Shown: positions 24,833 to 34,374 of the stretch, piece after piece
Position numbering within the stretch: position 1 is the first letter of the stretch
Layout of the letters: each line of letters opens with the position of its first letter
Assembly (NCBI RefSeq): GCF_000175635.1
Contig: NZ_ACVP01000001.1
Coordinates: 1 to 64,000 of the forward strand
DNA length: 64,000 bases
Source of the DNA: Corynebacterium tuberculostearicum SK141
GTDB lineage: Bacteria; Actinomycetota; Actinomycetes; Mycobacteriales; Mycobacteriaceae
Direction of reading: 5' to 3'
Program-made: the position numbers and the translations under genes
The notes under the pieces: model-generated
What the model was told of the DNA's origin: nothing
Database searches by the model: none
The model's input: the letters and a program-made list of their open reading frames with translations, nothing else

Positions 24833-25369
24833 GTGGACGAGAGCACCGAAACGATTGAAGTACGCGCGGCCAGCGGCAGCGCGCGCCTAGGCAAGGCGGT
24901 AGCAGTGGCGGTCATCATCGCCGTCGCGTTGCTGGTTATCGGTGGGGTGCTTATTTACTCGGCGTTGCAGGAACCGGCCGATACGCGCCTGCACTCCGTT
25001 TATCTCATTGCCGCGCTCATGCCCCTAGGCGGGGCGCTGTGCGCCATGCTGGCGGTGGTGGCCTCCGGGCGGCGCCGGGCACGTCCGGTGCTGCGGATCG
25101 GCGAGGAGATTTCCTTGCCCCACCAGCGGACCAGTTTCGCCGCCTCTGAGCTAGAGCGCGTGCAGTTCTATTCGCTCGGGCCGGATCAGAATTTCCTTGC
25201 CCTGATTCCAGGCGGGGTGCGCGTTTCTACCTTGGACGAGGCCCAACGGTATTCGGCCCGCCTGCCGGAGCAGGCGAACCTGGGCCCGCGGGAACTCGAG
25301 GGAAAGCTCCGGGAACGGTTCCCTGGCGTTCCCATTGACCACCTAGGCCAGGTGCGGGCCGAAGACTAG
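24833..25369 (+). CDS. Membrane protein of unknown function
   Basis: A 178-residue protein with two membrane segments (about residues 22-45 and 56-76) and a C-terminal soluble domain of about 100 residues, so probably a membrane-anchored cytoplasmic domain. TAGGCT at 24819-24824 acts as a plausible -10 and would start transcription near the GTG at 24833; GTG 24827 is the alternative. Its stop overlaps the convergent oxidoreductase gene by 4 bases. Family not recognised. Confidence 0.65.
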   Translation: MDESTETIEVRAASGSARLGKAVAVAVIIAVALLVIGGVLIYSALQEPADTRLHSVYLIAALMPLGGALCAMLAVVASGRRRARPVLRIGEEISLPHQRTSFAASELERVQFYSLGPDQNFLALIPGGVRVSTLDEAQRYSARLPEQANLGPRELEGKLRERFPGVPIDHLGQVRAED

Positions 25370-26385
25370 CTCGGGGTGCCGGCTACGCGTGCCGGATCGA
25401 GCTGCCAGCTCTGCGCGAGCAGCTGCATATTCTTGATTACTTCTTCGTGCGAGCTGGACTGCAGCGAGACCATGAGCTCATCGGCCTTGGCGTGCTCTTG
25501 GAAGGTATCGAGGTAGTTGGCCACCTCATCGGCGGTGCCGACGGCGGAGTACTTCAGCATGTCTAGGATCTGCTGGCCCTGGTACGAGCCGATGATCTGT
25601 TCTACCTGCTCGTCGGTGAGGTGCTTGCCGCGGCCGGCGAAGGCCTTGACGCGGTTGAAGCACACGCGCTCGTATTCTTCCTGTGCCTCTTGGGTGGTAT
25701 CGGCGGCGGTGACGTTGACGCCGGCGATGACATAGGGCTTGCTAAAGCGCTCGGAAGGCTGGAAGTGCTCGCGGTAGTAGGTGGTGGCCTGCTCGAGGTG
25801 CTGCGGGGCGAAGTGGGAGGCAAAGGCATAAGGCAGACCGAGCTTGGCGGCCAGCGAGGCGCCGAACATGGACGAGCCCAAAATATAGATAGGCACGTTG
25901 GTATTCGCGCCTGGAATGGCGCTGACTCCAGGGATATAGGACTTGCCCTCGAGGTAGGAGTTGAGCTCCTTGACGTCCTCGGGAAAGCGCTCGGCAGAGT
26001 GGGGGTCACGGCGCAGCGCGCGGCCCAGAGTATTCATGTCCGTACCGGGGGCGCGGCCTACGCCCAAGTCAATGCGCTCGGGGTACATCTCCTCCAAGGT
26101 GCCGAATTGCTCGGCAATGACATAAGGGGAGTGGTTGGGCAGCATCACGCCGCCGGAGCCCAAGCGGATGCGCTCGGTATTCGCACCGATGTGGGCGATG
26201 AGCACGGCCGGGGAAGAGGACATGATGGACTTCATATTGTGGTGCTCGGTGTACCACATGCGGGAGTAGCCCAGCTTTTCTGCTTCCTGTGCCAATTGCA
26301 CGGAGCGGGCGATGGACTGTGCAGGGGTTTCGCCCTCATAGATGGTGCAGAAGTCCAAGACGGAAAGATGCGCGCGTTCGGTCAC
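25366..26385 (-). CDS. LLM-class flavin-dependent oxidoreductase
   Basis: A luciferase-like alpha/beta-barrel enzyme of 339 residues with MWYTEHHN near residue 44, GGVMLPNHSPYVIAEQF and RIDLGVGRAPGTD, the hallmarks of bacterial LLM proteins that use reduced FMN or F420-like cofactors. GTG start at 26385 with GGAAGG upstream. The substrate is unknown. It is the only gene between the convergent membrane protein and the brnQ terminator region. Confidence 0.85.
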   Translation of the reverse strand: MTERAHLSVLDFCTIYEGETPAQSIARSVQLAQEAEKLGYSRMWYTEHHNMKSIMSSSPAVLIAHIGANTERIRLGSGGVMLPNHSPYVIAEQFGTLEEMYPERIDLGVGRAPGTDMNTLGRALRRDPHSAERFPEDVKELNSYLEGKSYIPGVSAIPGANTNVPIYILGSSMFGASLAAKLGLPYAFASHFAPQHLEQATTYYREHFQPSERFSKPYVIAGVNVTAADTTQEAQEEYERVCFNRVKAFAGRGKHLTDEQVEQIIGSYQGQQILDMLKYSAVGTADEVANYLDTFQEHAKADELMVSLQSSSHEEVIKNMQLLAQSWQLDPARVAGTPS

Positions 26386-26511
26386 GGTGGAGGGCCTTCC
26401 TTTACTTCGGTAGATGCTCTATAAGTTCTCTCCTTCCAACGGTACGCGCCGCCTGACTATTCCGGTCGGGGGCGATACAGCAAGGCTGCGTGGGGAGCTA
26501 GAGACGCACAG

Positions 26512-26563
26512 AAAACTCCCCTCCGCCTCGGCGCTGCGATGCAGTGCGGAGAGGGAGGGGAGT
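26512..26563 (-). terminator. Terminator of brnQ
   Basis: ACTCCCCTCC (26515-26524) pairs with GGAGGGGAGT (26554-26563), with a smaller internal stem; on the minus strand the stem is followed by TTTT. It lies 21 bases after the brnQ stop codon. Confidence 0.7.
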
Positions 26564-26583
26564 GTGGAGGAAGCGAAAGGCGA

Positions 26584-27984
26584 CTAGGCCTCTGCGAGGG
26601 CCTCAGCCTCGGCCGGTTCTTCCGCTTGCGGGTTGGCGGCGGCGTGCTTCTCGCCGGCCTTGGTGGCGATATCGACAACGAGGCCGATGACTGCCGCGAT
26701 AGCGGTAGGAACAATCCAGCCCAAGTCCACGGACTGGCCGGGCGCCAGGCTCAAGAGGGGATCGAGTGTGTCGGCGCCCCAGCCCTGGGCGGCGATGACG
26801 GACAGAGCCGACCACAGCACCGATACCCACAGCGCCAGGCGGTAGGTCCAGTAAAAGACGACGGACTTCTTTACCACCGGCTGGATCAGGGTGAGGGCGA
26901 TAAGGGAGATAGCGGGTGGGTACAAGAAGGTGATGAACGGAACCGCGATAGACAGCACCGTATCCAGGCCCTGGAAGGCAAAGAGGATGGACAGCGCGGT
27001 AAACAGGCACGCCCATACGTGGTACTTGACCTTGGGCATGAGCATCTCAAAGAAGGCCGAGGTGGAGGTGATAAGGCCTACCGCGGTGGTCATGCAGGCC
27101 AGGATGACGATGGCAGAGAAGACGGCCTGGCCGATGGTGCCCATGGTGAGATTGGCGGCGTCGGCAAGCAGGGGCGCTCCCGACTCATAGGACTGGCCAT
27201 TAGGAATGGTTTGGCCTACCCAAGCCAGACCGAGGTAGATGGCGGCCAATAGGCCGCCGGCCACAAGTGCGGCGGTGATAGTGCCGTTAACCAGGGACTT
27301 CTTGGTCTTAAAGCCCTTGGAGCGCAAAGAGCCGACAATCACGATGGAAAAGGCCAAGCCGGCAATCGCATCCATAGTGTTGTAGCCCTCGAACAGGCCG
27401 GTGACCATGGGGGAAGAAGAATAATCCGCAGTAGGGGCCTGGGGATCGCGGCCGTTGCTAAAAGCGGCCAAGGTGATAAGGGCAATCAGCAGCGCTACCA
27501 GGGCGGGGGTAAGGAACTTGCCCAAGGTATCGATGATGGTGTTTGGGCTCCAGGCCAGCACTAAAGCGATAAGGAAGAAGACGATATTGAAGATGCCATT
27601 GGCCATCGTTCCTTCCCAGCCCAGAAGCGGGGTGATGGCGGTTTCCATGGACACGGCGCCGGTACGCGGCAGGGCGTAGAAAGCACCGATGGCCAGGTAG
27701 GCCATCACGGAAAAGACCAGGCCGAAGAGGGCGCCGCCGTTGGAGCTCAAATCGCGCACGGAGCGGCCAGAAATGGCAACGGCAACAATAGCTAGGACCG
27801 GAAGGAGCACGCCGGCGGCAAGAAAGCCGAGGACGGCGGGCCAAAAGTTGGTGCCGGCCGAAACGCCCACCATGGGCGGGAAGATGAGGTTGCCGGCGCC
27901 GAAGAACATCGAAAACAGCATCAGCGACGCAATTACGATGGTGGCGCCGGGCTTAGAGGTGCTTGACGCAACTGGGGTAGCCAT
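26584..27984 (-). CDS. Branched-chain amino acid carrier BrnQ (LIVCS family)
   Basis: A 466-residue cation-coupled carrier for isoleucine, leucine and valine, with about 12 membrane segments and the family motif GAGNLIFPPMVG in the first helix. ATG 27984 follows AAGGAG. It lies downstream of aecD in the same direction, as in C. glutamicum where brnQ and aecD are linked; here about 200 bp and a palindrome separate them, so brnQ may have its own promoter. Confidence 0.92.
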   Translation of the reverse strand: MATPVASSTSKPGATIVIASLMLFSMFFGAGNLIFPPMVGVSAGTNFWPAVLGFLAAGVLLPVLAIVAVAISGRSVRDLSSNGGALFGLVFSVMAYLAIGAFYALPRTGAVSMETAITPLLGWEGTMANGIFNIVFFLIALVLAWSPNTIIDTLGKFLTPALVALLIALITLAAFSNGRDPQAPTADYSSSPMVTGLFEGYNTMDAIAGLAFSIVIVGSLRSKGFKTKKSLVNGTITAALVAGGLLAAIYLGLAWVGQTIPNGQSYESGAPLLADAANLTMGTIGQAVFSAIVILACMTTAVGLITSTSAFFEMLMPKVKYHVWACLFTALSILFAFQGLDTVLSIAVPFITFLYPPAISLIALTLIQPVVKKSVVFYWTYRLALWVSVLWSALSVIAAQGWGADTLDPLLSLAPGQSVDLGWIVPTAIAAVIGLVVDIATKAGEKHAAANPQAEEPAEAEALAEA

Positions 27985-28105
27985 TGTGGCTCCTTAATTT
28001 TCCATGTACAGCTAGAATGCGAGGAAGCTTTCCCATTCCGCCGAGGGTGGTGGCGGAGGCGGGGTGCCTCTTCGCGGTCCGAGATGGCGGGTCACGCCTG
28101 TTCGT

Positions 28106-28120
28106 GTAATGAGACATTAC
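28106..28120. promoter_or_regulatory. 15-bp palindrome between aecD and brnQ
   Basis: GTAATG-AGA-CATTAC is a perfect palindrome with a 3-bp centre, 122 bp upstream of brnQ. It has the size and symmetry of a dimeric repressor site. No known corynebacterial regulator motif was matched. Confidence 0.35.
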
Positions 28121-28188
28121 CGCCCACATGGTGAGAAATCAAAGCGTGGGGGTGACGCAGAATACATGGTGGCTCCAGCTGGGCGGGC

Positions 28189-29319
28189 CTAATCGAGGTC
28201 TGCGAAGGCGCGTTCCATTCGGTCGAGCGCTTCTTCCAAGATTTCGCGCGAGGTAGAAAAGTTCAACCGCGCATGGCCCGGCCCGCCAGTGCCGAAGGTA
28301 TCGCCCTCATTGAGCGCCACCTTGGCATTCTCGCGCAGCCACTTGGCCGGCTGCGGATTGCCACCGATGGCGGTATCGGCAAAGTCCAACCACAGCAGGT
28401 AGGTGGCATCCGGTTTGCTGGTCTTTAGGCCGGGAATGCGCTTGGGCAGCTCCTCCACTAACCAATCTCGGGTCTCGCGCAGGTAGGCCACCTCCTCATC
28501 GAGGAAGTCGCCGCACTCGCGGTAGGCGGTCTCCGCGGCCAACACGCCCAAGGTGCCCGTGCCATCCTTGGCCACGCCAGAAAGGCAGTTCCAGGTTTGA
28601 ACATCGGCCGCGTTGGAGAAAATCATCTGGGCGCACTTGAGCCCGGCGGTATTAAAGGCCTTGGATGTAGCGGTGACCGTGATGGTGCGCTCCGCGGCCG
28701 CCGCGCCGAGCGAGGCTACCGGGATATGCCGGACCTCATAGACCAGCGGGGCATGGATTTCATCGGCCAAGATGCGCGCGTCATACTTTTCCGCCAGTTC
28801 GACCAGGCCGGTGAGGTAGTCCTCATCCAACACGCGGCCGAGCGGATTATAAGGATTGGCCAGCAAAATAGAGCCCGCGCCCGCCTGGAAGGCGCGCTCA
28901 ATATCGTCGAGCTCCAAGCTGGTCTCGATCTTCTCGCGGCCCGCGGTGCGCGGCAGCTCCAAAAGCGGTGGGTAGGAGGGAACCGGCACGATCACGGGGG
29001 AGTCATTGCGGGTGAAGTACTGTACGCCGAGCAATAGGCCGCGTACCACATCGCCGATCCAGAAAATATGGTCGGAGTTGGGGCGCCAGCCATAGCGCGT
29101 GTCATAAAAATCAGCCACAGCCTCGCGCAGACCCGAGGCCTTGGGTGCTGGGGTATAGCCAAAGGTTTCCTTATCCACCATGTCTTCCAGCGCCTTTTTT
29201 ACGGCGGGCGCGGTGGGGAAATCGGACTCCGCGATCCACAGCGGCAGGACGTCTTCCTCGAAGACGGTCCACTTGCGGGTTCCGCGGGCTTGCAACTCTT
29301 CTAGGCTAGGAAACTCCAT
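28189..29319 (-). CDS. Cystathionine beta-lyase AecD (MalY/PatB family)
   Basis: A PLP enzyme that cleaves the C-S bond of cystathionine or S-aminoethylcysteine. The 376-residue chain shows LWIAESDFPTAPAV near the N-terminus, NPYNPLGRVL, DEIHAPLVYE (the Asp that contacts PLP) and TATSKAFNTAGLKCAQ with the PLP-binding Lys. The start at 29319 (MEFPSLEEL) is chosen because it aligns with the remembered N-terminus of C. glutamicum AecD; ATG codons at 29325 and 29331 are alternatives and none has a clear ribosome site. brnQ follows. Confidence 0.88.
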   Translation of the reverse strand: MEFPSLEELQARGTRKWTVFEEDVLPLWIAESDFPTAPAVKKALEDMVDKETFGYTPAPKASGLREAVADFYDTRYGWRPNSDHIFWIGDVVRGLLLGVQYFTRNDSPVIVPVPSYPPLLELPRTAGREKIETSLELDDIERAFQAGAGSILLANPYNPLGRVLDEDYLTGLVELAEKYDARILADEIHAPLVYEVRHIPVASLGAAAAERTITVTATSKAFNTAGLKCAQMIFSNAADVQTWNCLSGVAKDGTGTLGVLAAETAYRECGDFLDEEVAYLRETRDWLVEELPKRIPGLKTSKPDATYLLWLDFADTAIGGNPQPAKWLRENAKVALNEGDTFGTGGPGHARLNFSTSREILEEALDRMERAFADLD

Positions 29320-29371
29320 GGCCATAACCATAACGCGAAGCCCGCGGACACCCCAGCGCTTTTATGCGCTT

Positions 29372-31282
29372 TTATTCATCTTCCTTGTCGGCCCACCGGG
29401 AGTCCTCCTCCGCGTCTTCGGATTCGGAGGCAGGGCCGGAGACAAAGCCATACTTCTTCAACCGGCGGCGGTCCGCGGCCGAGGTGGATTGGGTGAGCTT
29501 GAGTAGCTCGGCATAAATGCCACCGGATTGCGCCAGTTCGGCCGGCGAGCCCATTTCATCTATGCGGCCGCGATCCAGGGTGATGATGGTATCCACATCC
29601 GCGATGGTGGACAGGCGGTGGGCAATAATGAGCGTGGTGCGGTCCTTCATCAGCTCATCTAGGCCGGCCTGCACGGCGCGCTCGGACTTGGTATCCAGCG
29701 CCGAGGTGGCCTCATCCAGGACCAGGATGGGCGCGTCCTTGAGCATGGCGCGCGCCACGGAAACGCGCTGCTTCTGCCCGCCGGAAAGCTTCAGACCGCG
29801 CTCGCCAATGACCGTGTCATAGCCGTCCGGGAAGGCTTGGATGAACTCATGGGCATTGGCCCGCTTGGCGACGTCCACGATTTCCTCCTCCGTCGCCCCC
29901 GGCTTGCCATAAGCGATGTTCTCGCGAATGGTGCCGGAAAAGAGGTAGGACTCCTGGAAGACCACGCCCACTGAGGCGCGCAGGCGTGAGGCGGTGAGAT
30001 CGTCTACTCGGTGCCCCAGTACATCCAGGTGTCCGGCCGAGGGATGGTAAAGGCCTAGCAAGAGGTTGACCAACGTGGACTTGCCGCCGCCGGACTCGCC
30101 CACGAGCGCCACCTTGTGGCCCTCAGAGGCGGCGAAGGAAATATCCTCCACCACGGGCTTGCCCTCCTCGTAGGCGAAGGAGACGTGATCAAAGGAGAAG
30201 ACCGGCGCGCCGGGTGTGGGCTCCAGCGGGCTGACCGGGGTGAGGTCGAGCTGCGGGGTATGCGAACCGGTGGTGGCCGCAACCAGCTCGCGCGGGGCGG
30301 TGGGCTCGAGCTCTTCTTCCATGACCTTGAAGTAGTCCTTGGAACCGGCGATGGCGCGCTGGGCGGTATCGACAATCCAACTCATCATAAAGACCGGCTG
30401 CTTCGCACTGGAGACCATCTGCAGCAACATGACCATATCGCCCAAGGAGAAATGCCCCTCGAGCGTGCGCCAGAAAATTACGCCGTAAATGCCGAGGAAG
30501 ATAATGGCCATGGCTAGGCCACGGAAGGTATCCATCATGTGCCACCAGCGCGACTGCGGCTTGGTGGTATCGACCACGGTGCGGTAACGCTTGGCAAAGT
30601 GGGAAAGCTCGCGGGTTTCGCTCACGAAGGATTTAGCCACCTTGACCTGGCCAATGACCTCCGCGAAGCGGCCGTTGGCGACGTCAATATTCTCGTTCTT
30701 GACCGCCTCAAACTTCTGCCAGCGCTTCGAGGTGAGCGCGGTAAGCCACATATAGACCGGGAAGAGCAGCGCGAGCAGGATGGCCAGCGGCCAGTAATAC
30801 CACGCGGTAATGGCCAGCACCGCGAGGGTCTGGATGATCATCGTAAAGAAGTTATTGGCAAAGGACTGCACGAACTGCGTGATATTGGCAATCGAGCGAT
30901 CCAGCCGGGCGATGATCGTGCCGGTGACCTGGTTATCGTAATAGCCCTGCGGGAGGGCCAGCAGCTTGGCAAAGTAGCGCGTTGACAAAATCTCGCGCAG
31001 CCGCGAGACCATGACATCGCCGATGTAGCCGCCGATATTGCGGAAGAGGGCATTGGCGGCGTCGGCAAGAAAAAGCGCCACCGCCAGCAACAGCACCGTG
31101 CGCAGCGCATCGCCCAGTGGGGCGTCGTTCTGCAGGGCGTCCACGATGGTATCGGTGGCTTCGCGCGTCAAAAACGGCGAGACTAGTGCAACGACCGCAG
31201 TGATCGTGGCGGTCAGCAGCACGCCCAGGTAAAAGGGCCACAGGGCGGAGGCACTGCGGGTAATGCGCAAAATGGAATTCAT
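29372..31282 (-). CDS. ABC exporter, fused membrane and ATPase domains
   Basis: The 636-residue protein has a six-helix exporter domain (about 15-320) and an ATPase domain with Walker A GESGGGKS, signature LSGGQKQRVSVA and ILVDEATSALD-type Walker B. It is a half-transporter expected to homodimerise. The acidic C-terminal tail is unusual but short. ATG 31282 lacks a strong ribosome site. The gene stands alone between aecD and a lipoprotein gene, so the substrate cannot be inferred; family members export lipids, peptides or drugs. Confidence 0.88.
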   Translation of the reverse strand: MNSILRITRSASALWPFYLGVLLTATITAVVALVSPFLTREATDTIVDALQNDAPLGDALRTVLLLAVALFLADAANALFRNIGGYIGDVMVSRLREILSTRYFAKLLALPQGYYDNQVTGTIIARLDRSIANITQFVQSFANNFFTMIIQTLAVLAITAWYYWPLAILLALLFPVYMWLTALTSKRWQKFEAVKNENIDVANGRFAEVIGQVKVAKSFVSETRELSHFAKRYRTVVDTTKPQSRWWHMMDTFRGLAMAIIFLGIYGVIFWRTLEGHFSLGDMVMLLQMVSSAKQPVFMMSWIVDTAQRAIAGSKDYFKVMEEELEPTAPRELVAATTGSHTPQLDLTPVSPLEPTPGAPVFSFDHVSFAYEEGKPVVEDISFAASEGHKVALVGESGGGKSTLVNLLLGLYHPSAGHLDVLGHRVDDLTASRLRASVGVVFQESYLFSGTIRENIAYGKPGATEEEIVDVAKRANAHEFIQAFPDGYDTVIGERGLKLSGGQKQRVSVARAMLKDAPILVLDEATSALDTKSERAVQAGLDELMKDRTTLIIAHRLSTIADVDTIITLDRGRIDEMGSPAELAQSGGIYAELLKLTQSTSAADRRRLKKYGFVSGPASESEDAEEDSRWADKEDE

Positions 31283-31472
31283 AAGTAGACCACACTCACT
31301 TCGAAACGGCGGTTAGTGCGCGGAATTAGGGAAAAGGAGGGAGAGATTTAAGCGACTGCCCAGTATGCCACATGCGGCGTTAACGAGCGTAAATACTTAA
31401 GTTCAGGGAGGTTTAGGCTAAGGTACTTGTGCAGAAATACAACAATCTTCGCGTGCAAAGGATCCATCCACG

Positions 31473-32021
31473 GTGAAAATTTCCCACACACTCGGCGCGG
31501 GCGTAGTCAGCGTACTCGCCGTGACCCTGACCGGATGTAGCGTTCTCCAGCCGGAAGAAACCGGGCTGGGGGACCATATCACCGTCTCCAGCTCCGAAGA
31601 GGCCCCGTACGAGGCCAAGGACACCGACGATAAGGAAGTCACCTCTAATCTGGGCGAGCCGGTAGAGGATAAGGGCCTTGGTGTGAGCTGGGAGTTGCAG
31701 GGTGTGTATACCGATAGCAACACCGGTGGCACCGTAGTGACCATTCTGCTCAAGAATAAAAACGATGTGCCCCTGCCTGTCGACGCCTTTGAGGACCCCA
31801 CCCTGGAGCGTGCCGACGGCAACGGCGGCTGGGCCAAGATCAACTCCTTGCCCTATGACAAGGAATCTGCCCCAGACGTGGAGCCCCCGGGACTCGATCT
31901 CCCGCTGGGTGCAGGCGCTTCGGTCAACCTGCAGTACCGCTTTGACGTGACGCCTGGCAACCTGTGGAATGCGCGCTTGCACATTGGCAACGTGACCTGG
32001 GTAGGAGACCTTAATCTATGA
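31473..32021 (+). CDS. Secreted lipoprotein
   Basis: A 182-residue protein starting at GTG 31473 with a short signal and LTGC lipobox at Cys 22. The mature part is acidic, then has a beta-sandwich-like segment (VTILLKNKNDVPLPVDAFEDP, and a later GAGASVNLQYRFDV), as in extracellular DUF4352-type immunoglobulin-like domains. Its stop overlaps idi by 4 bases, an odd pairing of a surface protein with an isoprenoid enzyme. Confidence 0.75.
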   Translation: MKISHTLGAGVVSVLAVTLTGCSVLQPEETGLGDHITVSSSEEAPYEAKDTDDKEVTSNLGEPVEDKGLGVSWELQGVYTDSNTGGTVVTILLKNKNDVPLPVDAFEDPTLERADGNGGWAKINSLPYDKESAPDVEPPGLDLPLGAGASVNLQYRFDVTPGNLWNARLHIGNVTWVGDLNL

Positions 32022-32554
32022 CGGAACTTGTAGTCTTGGCCTCTGCCGCGGGTAAACCCATCGGCACCGCTCCCAAGGCCGAAGTTCATACCACTGATAC
32101 CCCGCTGCACTTCGCCTTTTCTGCCTGGTTGACCTGCGGTGGCAAGGTGCTGGTCACCCGCCGCGCCCTGAGCAAGCGCACCTGGCCCGGCGTGTGGACC
32201 AATGCCTTTTGCGGCCACCCCGCACCCGGCGAGGAGACCGCGGATGCGGTGCTGCGCCGCGCTTCCTTTGAGCTGGGCATTGCGCCGGCGGATCTGTCCG
32301 CCCCGCGGCTTATTCTGCCGGACTTTTCCTATCGCGCGGTGGATTCCTCCGGCACGGTAGAAAATGAAATCTGCCCGGTATATACCGTTGAGCTTGCTGC
32401 CGACGCCGCCTGGGAGCCCAATCCCGACGAGGTCGATTGTTTCCAATGGGTCGAGCCGGCACGGCTCTTCGCCGCCGCTGATGCCATGCCCGGTGTCTTT
32501 AGCCCGTGGATGATTGATGAGCTAGCGGACGAAAAGCTGCGTGCTGCGCTGTAA
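32018..32554 (+). CDS. Isopentenyl-diphosphate delta-isomerase, type I
   Basis: A Nudix-fold enzyme interconverting IPP and DMAPP for isoprenoid and menaquinone synthesis. The 178-residue chain has the family motifs TRRALSKRTWPGVWTNAFCGHP (with the catalytic Cys), a Nudix-like segment EETADAVLRRASFELG, and ENEICPVY with the catalytic Glu. Length matches IdI-1. Translationally coupled to the lipoprotein gene; the convergent esterase gene ends at the very next base. Confidence 0.92.
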   Translation: MTELVVLASAAGKPIGTAPKAEVHTTDTPLHFAFSAWLTCGGKVLVTRRALSKRTWPGVWTNAFCGHPAPGEETADAVLRRASFELGIAPADLSAPRLILPDFSYRAVDSSGTVENEICPVYTVELAADAAWEPNPDEVDCFQWVEPARLFAAADAMPGVFSPWMIDELADEKLRAAL

Positions 32555-33853
32555 TTAAAGCTCGTCGTCGTTGTAGAAGGCGGCGGCCACGTAGTCCAAG
32601 GTGGCATAGGCTAGGCGGCGCTCGCCCGTATCCAGGTCAAATTCCAGCACCTGGTGGTCATCGCCGTAGCGGGGGAATCCGGGCTCGCCCGTGGTGGCAT
32701 AGTGGCGCAACCACTCGTTGAGCTCACCGGCGGGAGCGTTGTTCGCCTCCTCGCCTCCGCTGCCGCCAAAGAGCGGGTTCAACTCGGCGCAGTGCACCGC
32801 GGGCGAATCAGAGCGGGTAAATTCCATCATCCAGGTCGGTCCCGGAGCATATTCGGCTACCTGGGCTGTCCAGCGGCGCACGGCGGCATCACCGATGAGG
32901 CGGCCCATCGGCCGCTGCGGATCGACGTAGTGCGCCAATTGCTGCCACTGCTTGAAGCGCCCCTGCGAAATCCCAAACTTGGGTGAAAAGTAGCTGGTAA
33001 TAAAGCCCGCCAGCGCCATCTTGTCAATGCGCTGGGCCGCAGGCATGTTGTAGAACTCATCGCGGGTAGACGTCACCACGATAGGGATATCCGCCAATTC
33101 TTCGGCGCGCAGTGGTGCGGGGCCCAAGGCAACGTCGAAGCGGTACTTCTTGCGGAATTTGGCATAGCCCTTGGCCAGTGATTCAGGATCCATCTTTTCC
33201 AGCGCCTGGCGCGTGACCGGCACGCCTAGGGCCCGGCGCAGGTCGGTGATGCGATGCTCAAAACGGTCGCGCGGGAATGCCGGCGAGAGCGCCAGCACGC
33301 GGCGGAAACCGCCCCGGAAGTGATCGCGGCGTGCGAGCCACAAGCTCATCGCTGCCCCAGCGGATTGGCCTACCAAGGTGATATTGGTCTTATCGCCGCC
33401 AAAGGCCTCGATATTGTCCTGTAGCCACTCCAAGGCCAAGAGGCAATCATCGATGCCGCGGTAGCGGTCCGCCTCGTCGCCGTCGAAGCGCGCGAAGCCA
33501 GCCAAGCCCACCCGGTAACCCACGTTGACCTGGATTACCCCGTGGCGGGCATTCTTTTCCCCCGACAGGCGTGGATCCTCGTGCGAGCCGTGCTCAAAGC
33601 GGCCGCCGTGAATAAAGACCACGACGGGGCACTCGGCGGCGTCGGCAGGCGCGGTAATGCTCAGCGCAATGTCATTTGGGCGCGGCTCGCGGGCATCCTG
33701 ATCAAAGGCGCCATCCAGCGGCTCGGCAGGCGAGTAGGGGCTGGGGATGGTGCTATAGCGCACCGAGTGGAAGTAGTGCAGGCCATCGCGGCGCACGCCG
33801 GTGATCCGGCCGGAGGCGGTGGTGACGGTAACGGGAATCTGGGCGCTCGACAT
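32555..33853 (-). CDS. Carboxylesterase (type B family)
   Basis: An alpha/beta hydrolase of 432 residues with the oxyanion segment VVFIHGGRFEHGS and the nucleophile motif GQSAGAA. Type B features include EWLQDNIEAFGGDKTNITLVGQ. No signal peptide is visible, so it is probably cytoplasmic, unlike secreted corynebacterial esterases. ATG at 33851-33853. It is divergent from two small membrane proteins. Confidence 0.85.
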   Translation of the reverse strand: MSSAQIPVTVTTASGRITGVRRDGLHYFHSVRYSTIPSPYSPAEPLDGAFDQDAREPRPNDIALSITAPADAAECPVVVFIHGGRFEHGSHEDPRLSGEKNARHGVIQVNVGYRVGLAGFARFDGDEADRYRGIDDCLLALEWLQDNIEAFGGDKTNITLVGQSAGAAMSLWLARRDHFRGGFRRVLALSPAFPRDRFEHRITDLRRALGVPVTRQALEKMDPESLAKGYAKFRKKYRFDVALGPAPLRAEELADIPIVVTSTRDEFYNMPAAQRIDKMALAGFITSYFSPKFGISQGRFKQWQQLAHYVDPQRPMGRLIGDAAVRRWTAQVAEYAPGPTWMMEFTRSDSPAVHCAELNPLFGGSGGEEANNAPAGELNEWLRHYATTGEPGFPRYGDDHQVLEFDLDTGERRLAYATLDYVAAAFYNDDEL

Positions 33854-33891
33854 GTCAGCCAGATTACCGCGAGCAAGTAGGATAAGTAGCC

Positions 33892-34107
33892 ATGGAGTGG
33901 TTGACGAGCTTGGGCAGCACGCTATCGCAATTGTTGGTGCAGGCGCCCGTGTGGATTCAAATGGTCATCGTGGTGGCCATCGCCGTGCCGCTCATGGTGG
34001 TCATAGCGTGGTGCCTGATGTGGGCGGTTGACCGCGTGGCCAATCGGGCCGCCGGAGTGATTTCCCAGCAGCGCAGCCGCAGCACTAAGGTAGACCATCA
34101 TGGCTGA
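33892..34107 (+). CDS. Small membrane protein
   Basis: A 71-residue protein with one long hydrophobic segment (about 21-47) and a basic C-terminus. TAGGAT at 33877-33882 could be a -10 giving a near-leaderless start at ATG 33892. It overlaps the next gene by 8 bases. Function unknown; conserved small proteins of this type are common in corynebacteria. Confidence 0.65.
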   Translation: MEWLTSLGSTLSQLLVQAPVWIQMVIVVAIAVPLMVVIAWCLMWAVDRVANRAAGVISQQRSRSTKVDHHG

Positions 34108-34339
34108 GGAAAATAACGAGCGCGCGCGGCAGGAGCGCGCCGAGCTGCGCGCTAACCCCCGCGAGGGCCTTTGGGACCCCGAAGCCAAGCGCGCCGGCCA
34201 GTCTTCCGCCCCGGCAACTAAGCCCGGCGCTCAGCCGGCAAAGCGCAAGCGCGCCCTGCCCAAATCGCGCGTCTCACTCACGCTGTGGACGATGATCGCG
34301 CTGGTCATCGTCGTTGCCCTCATCGGCCTGTGGACCTAG
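34100..34339 (+). CDS. Small tail-anchored membrane protein
   Basis: A 79-residue protein: a highly charged N-terminal 55 residues, a Pro/Ala/Lys-rich linker and one C-terminal membrane segment (about 59-78), so the bulk should be cytoplasmic. Overlaps the preceding small membrane gene, suggesting that the two work together. Family not recognised. Confidence 0.65.
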   Translation: MAEENNERARQERAELRANPREGLWDPEAKRAGQSSAPATKPGAQPAKRKRALPKSRVSLTLWTMIALVIVVALIGLWT

Positions 34340-34374
34340 ACGCGCCCACTGCGCGCAGAGGCTTAGGCCCAGCG

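Noticed and set aside
31405..31440. DtxR-like sequence near the lipoprotein promoter
   Set aside because: It needs an insertion to align with the consensus and TAGGCT is better read as a -10 word.
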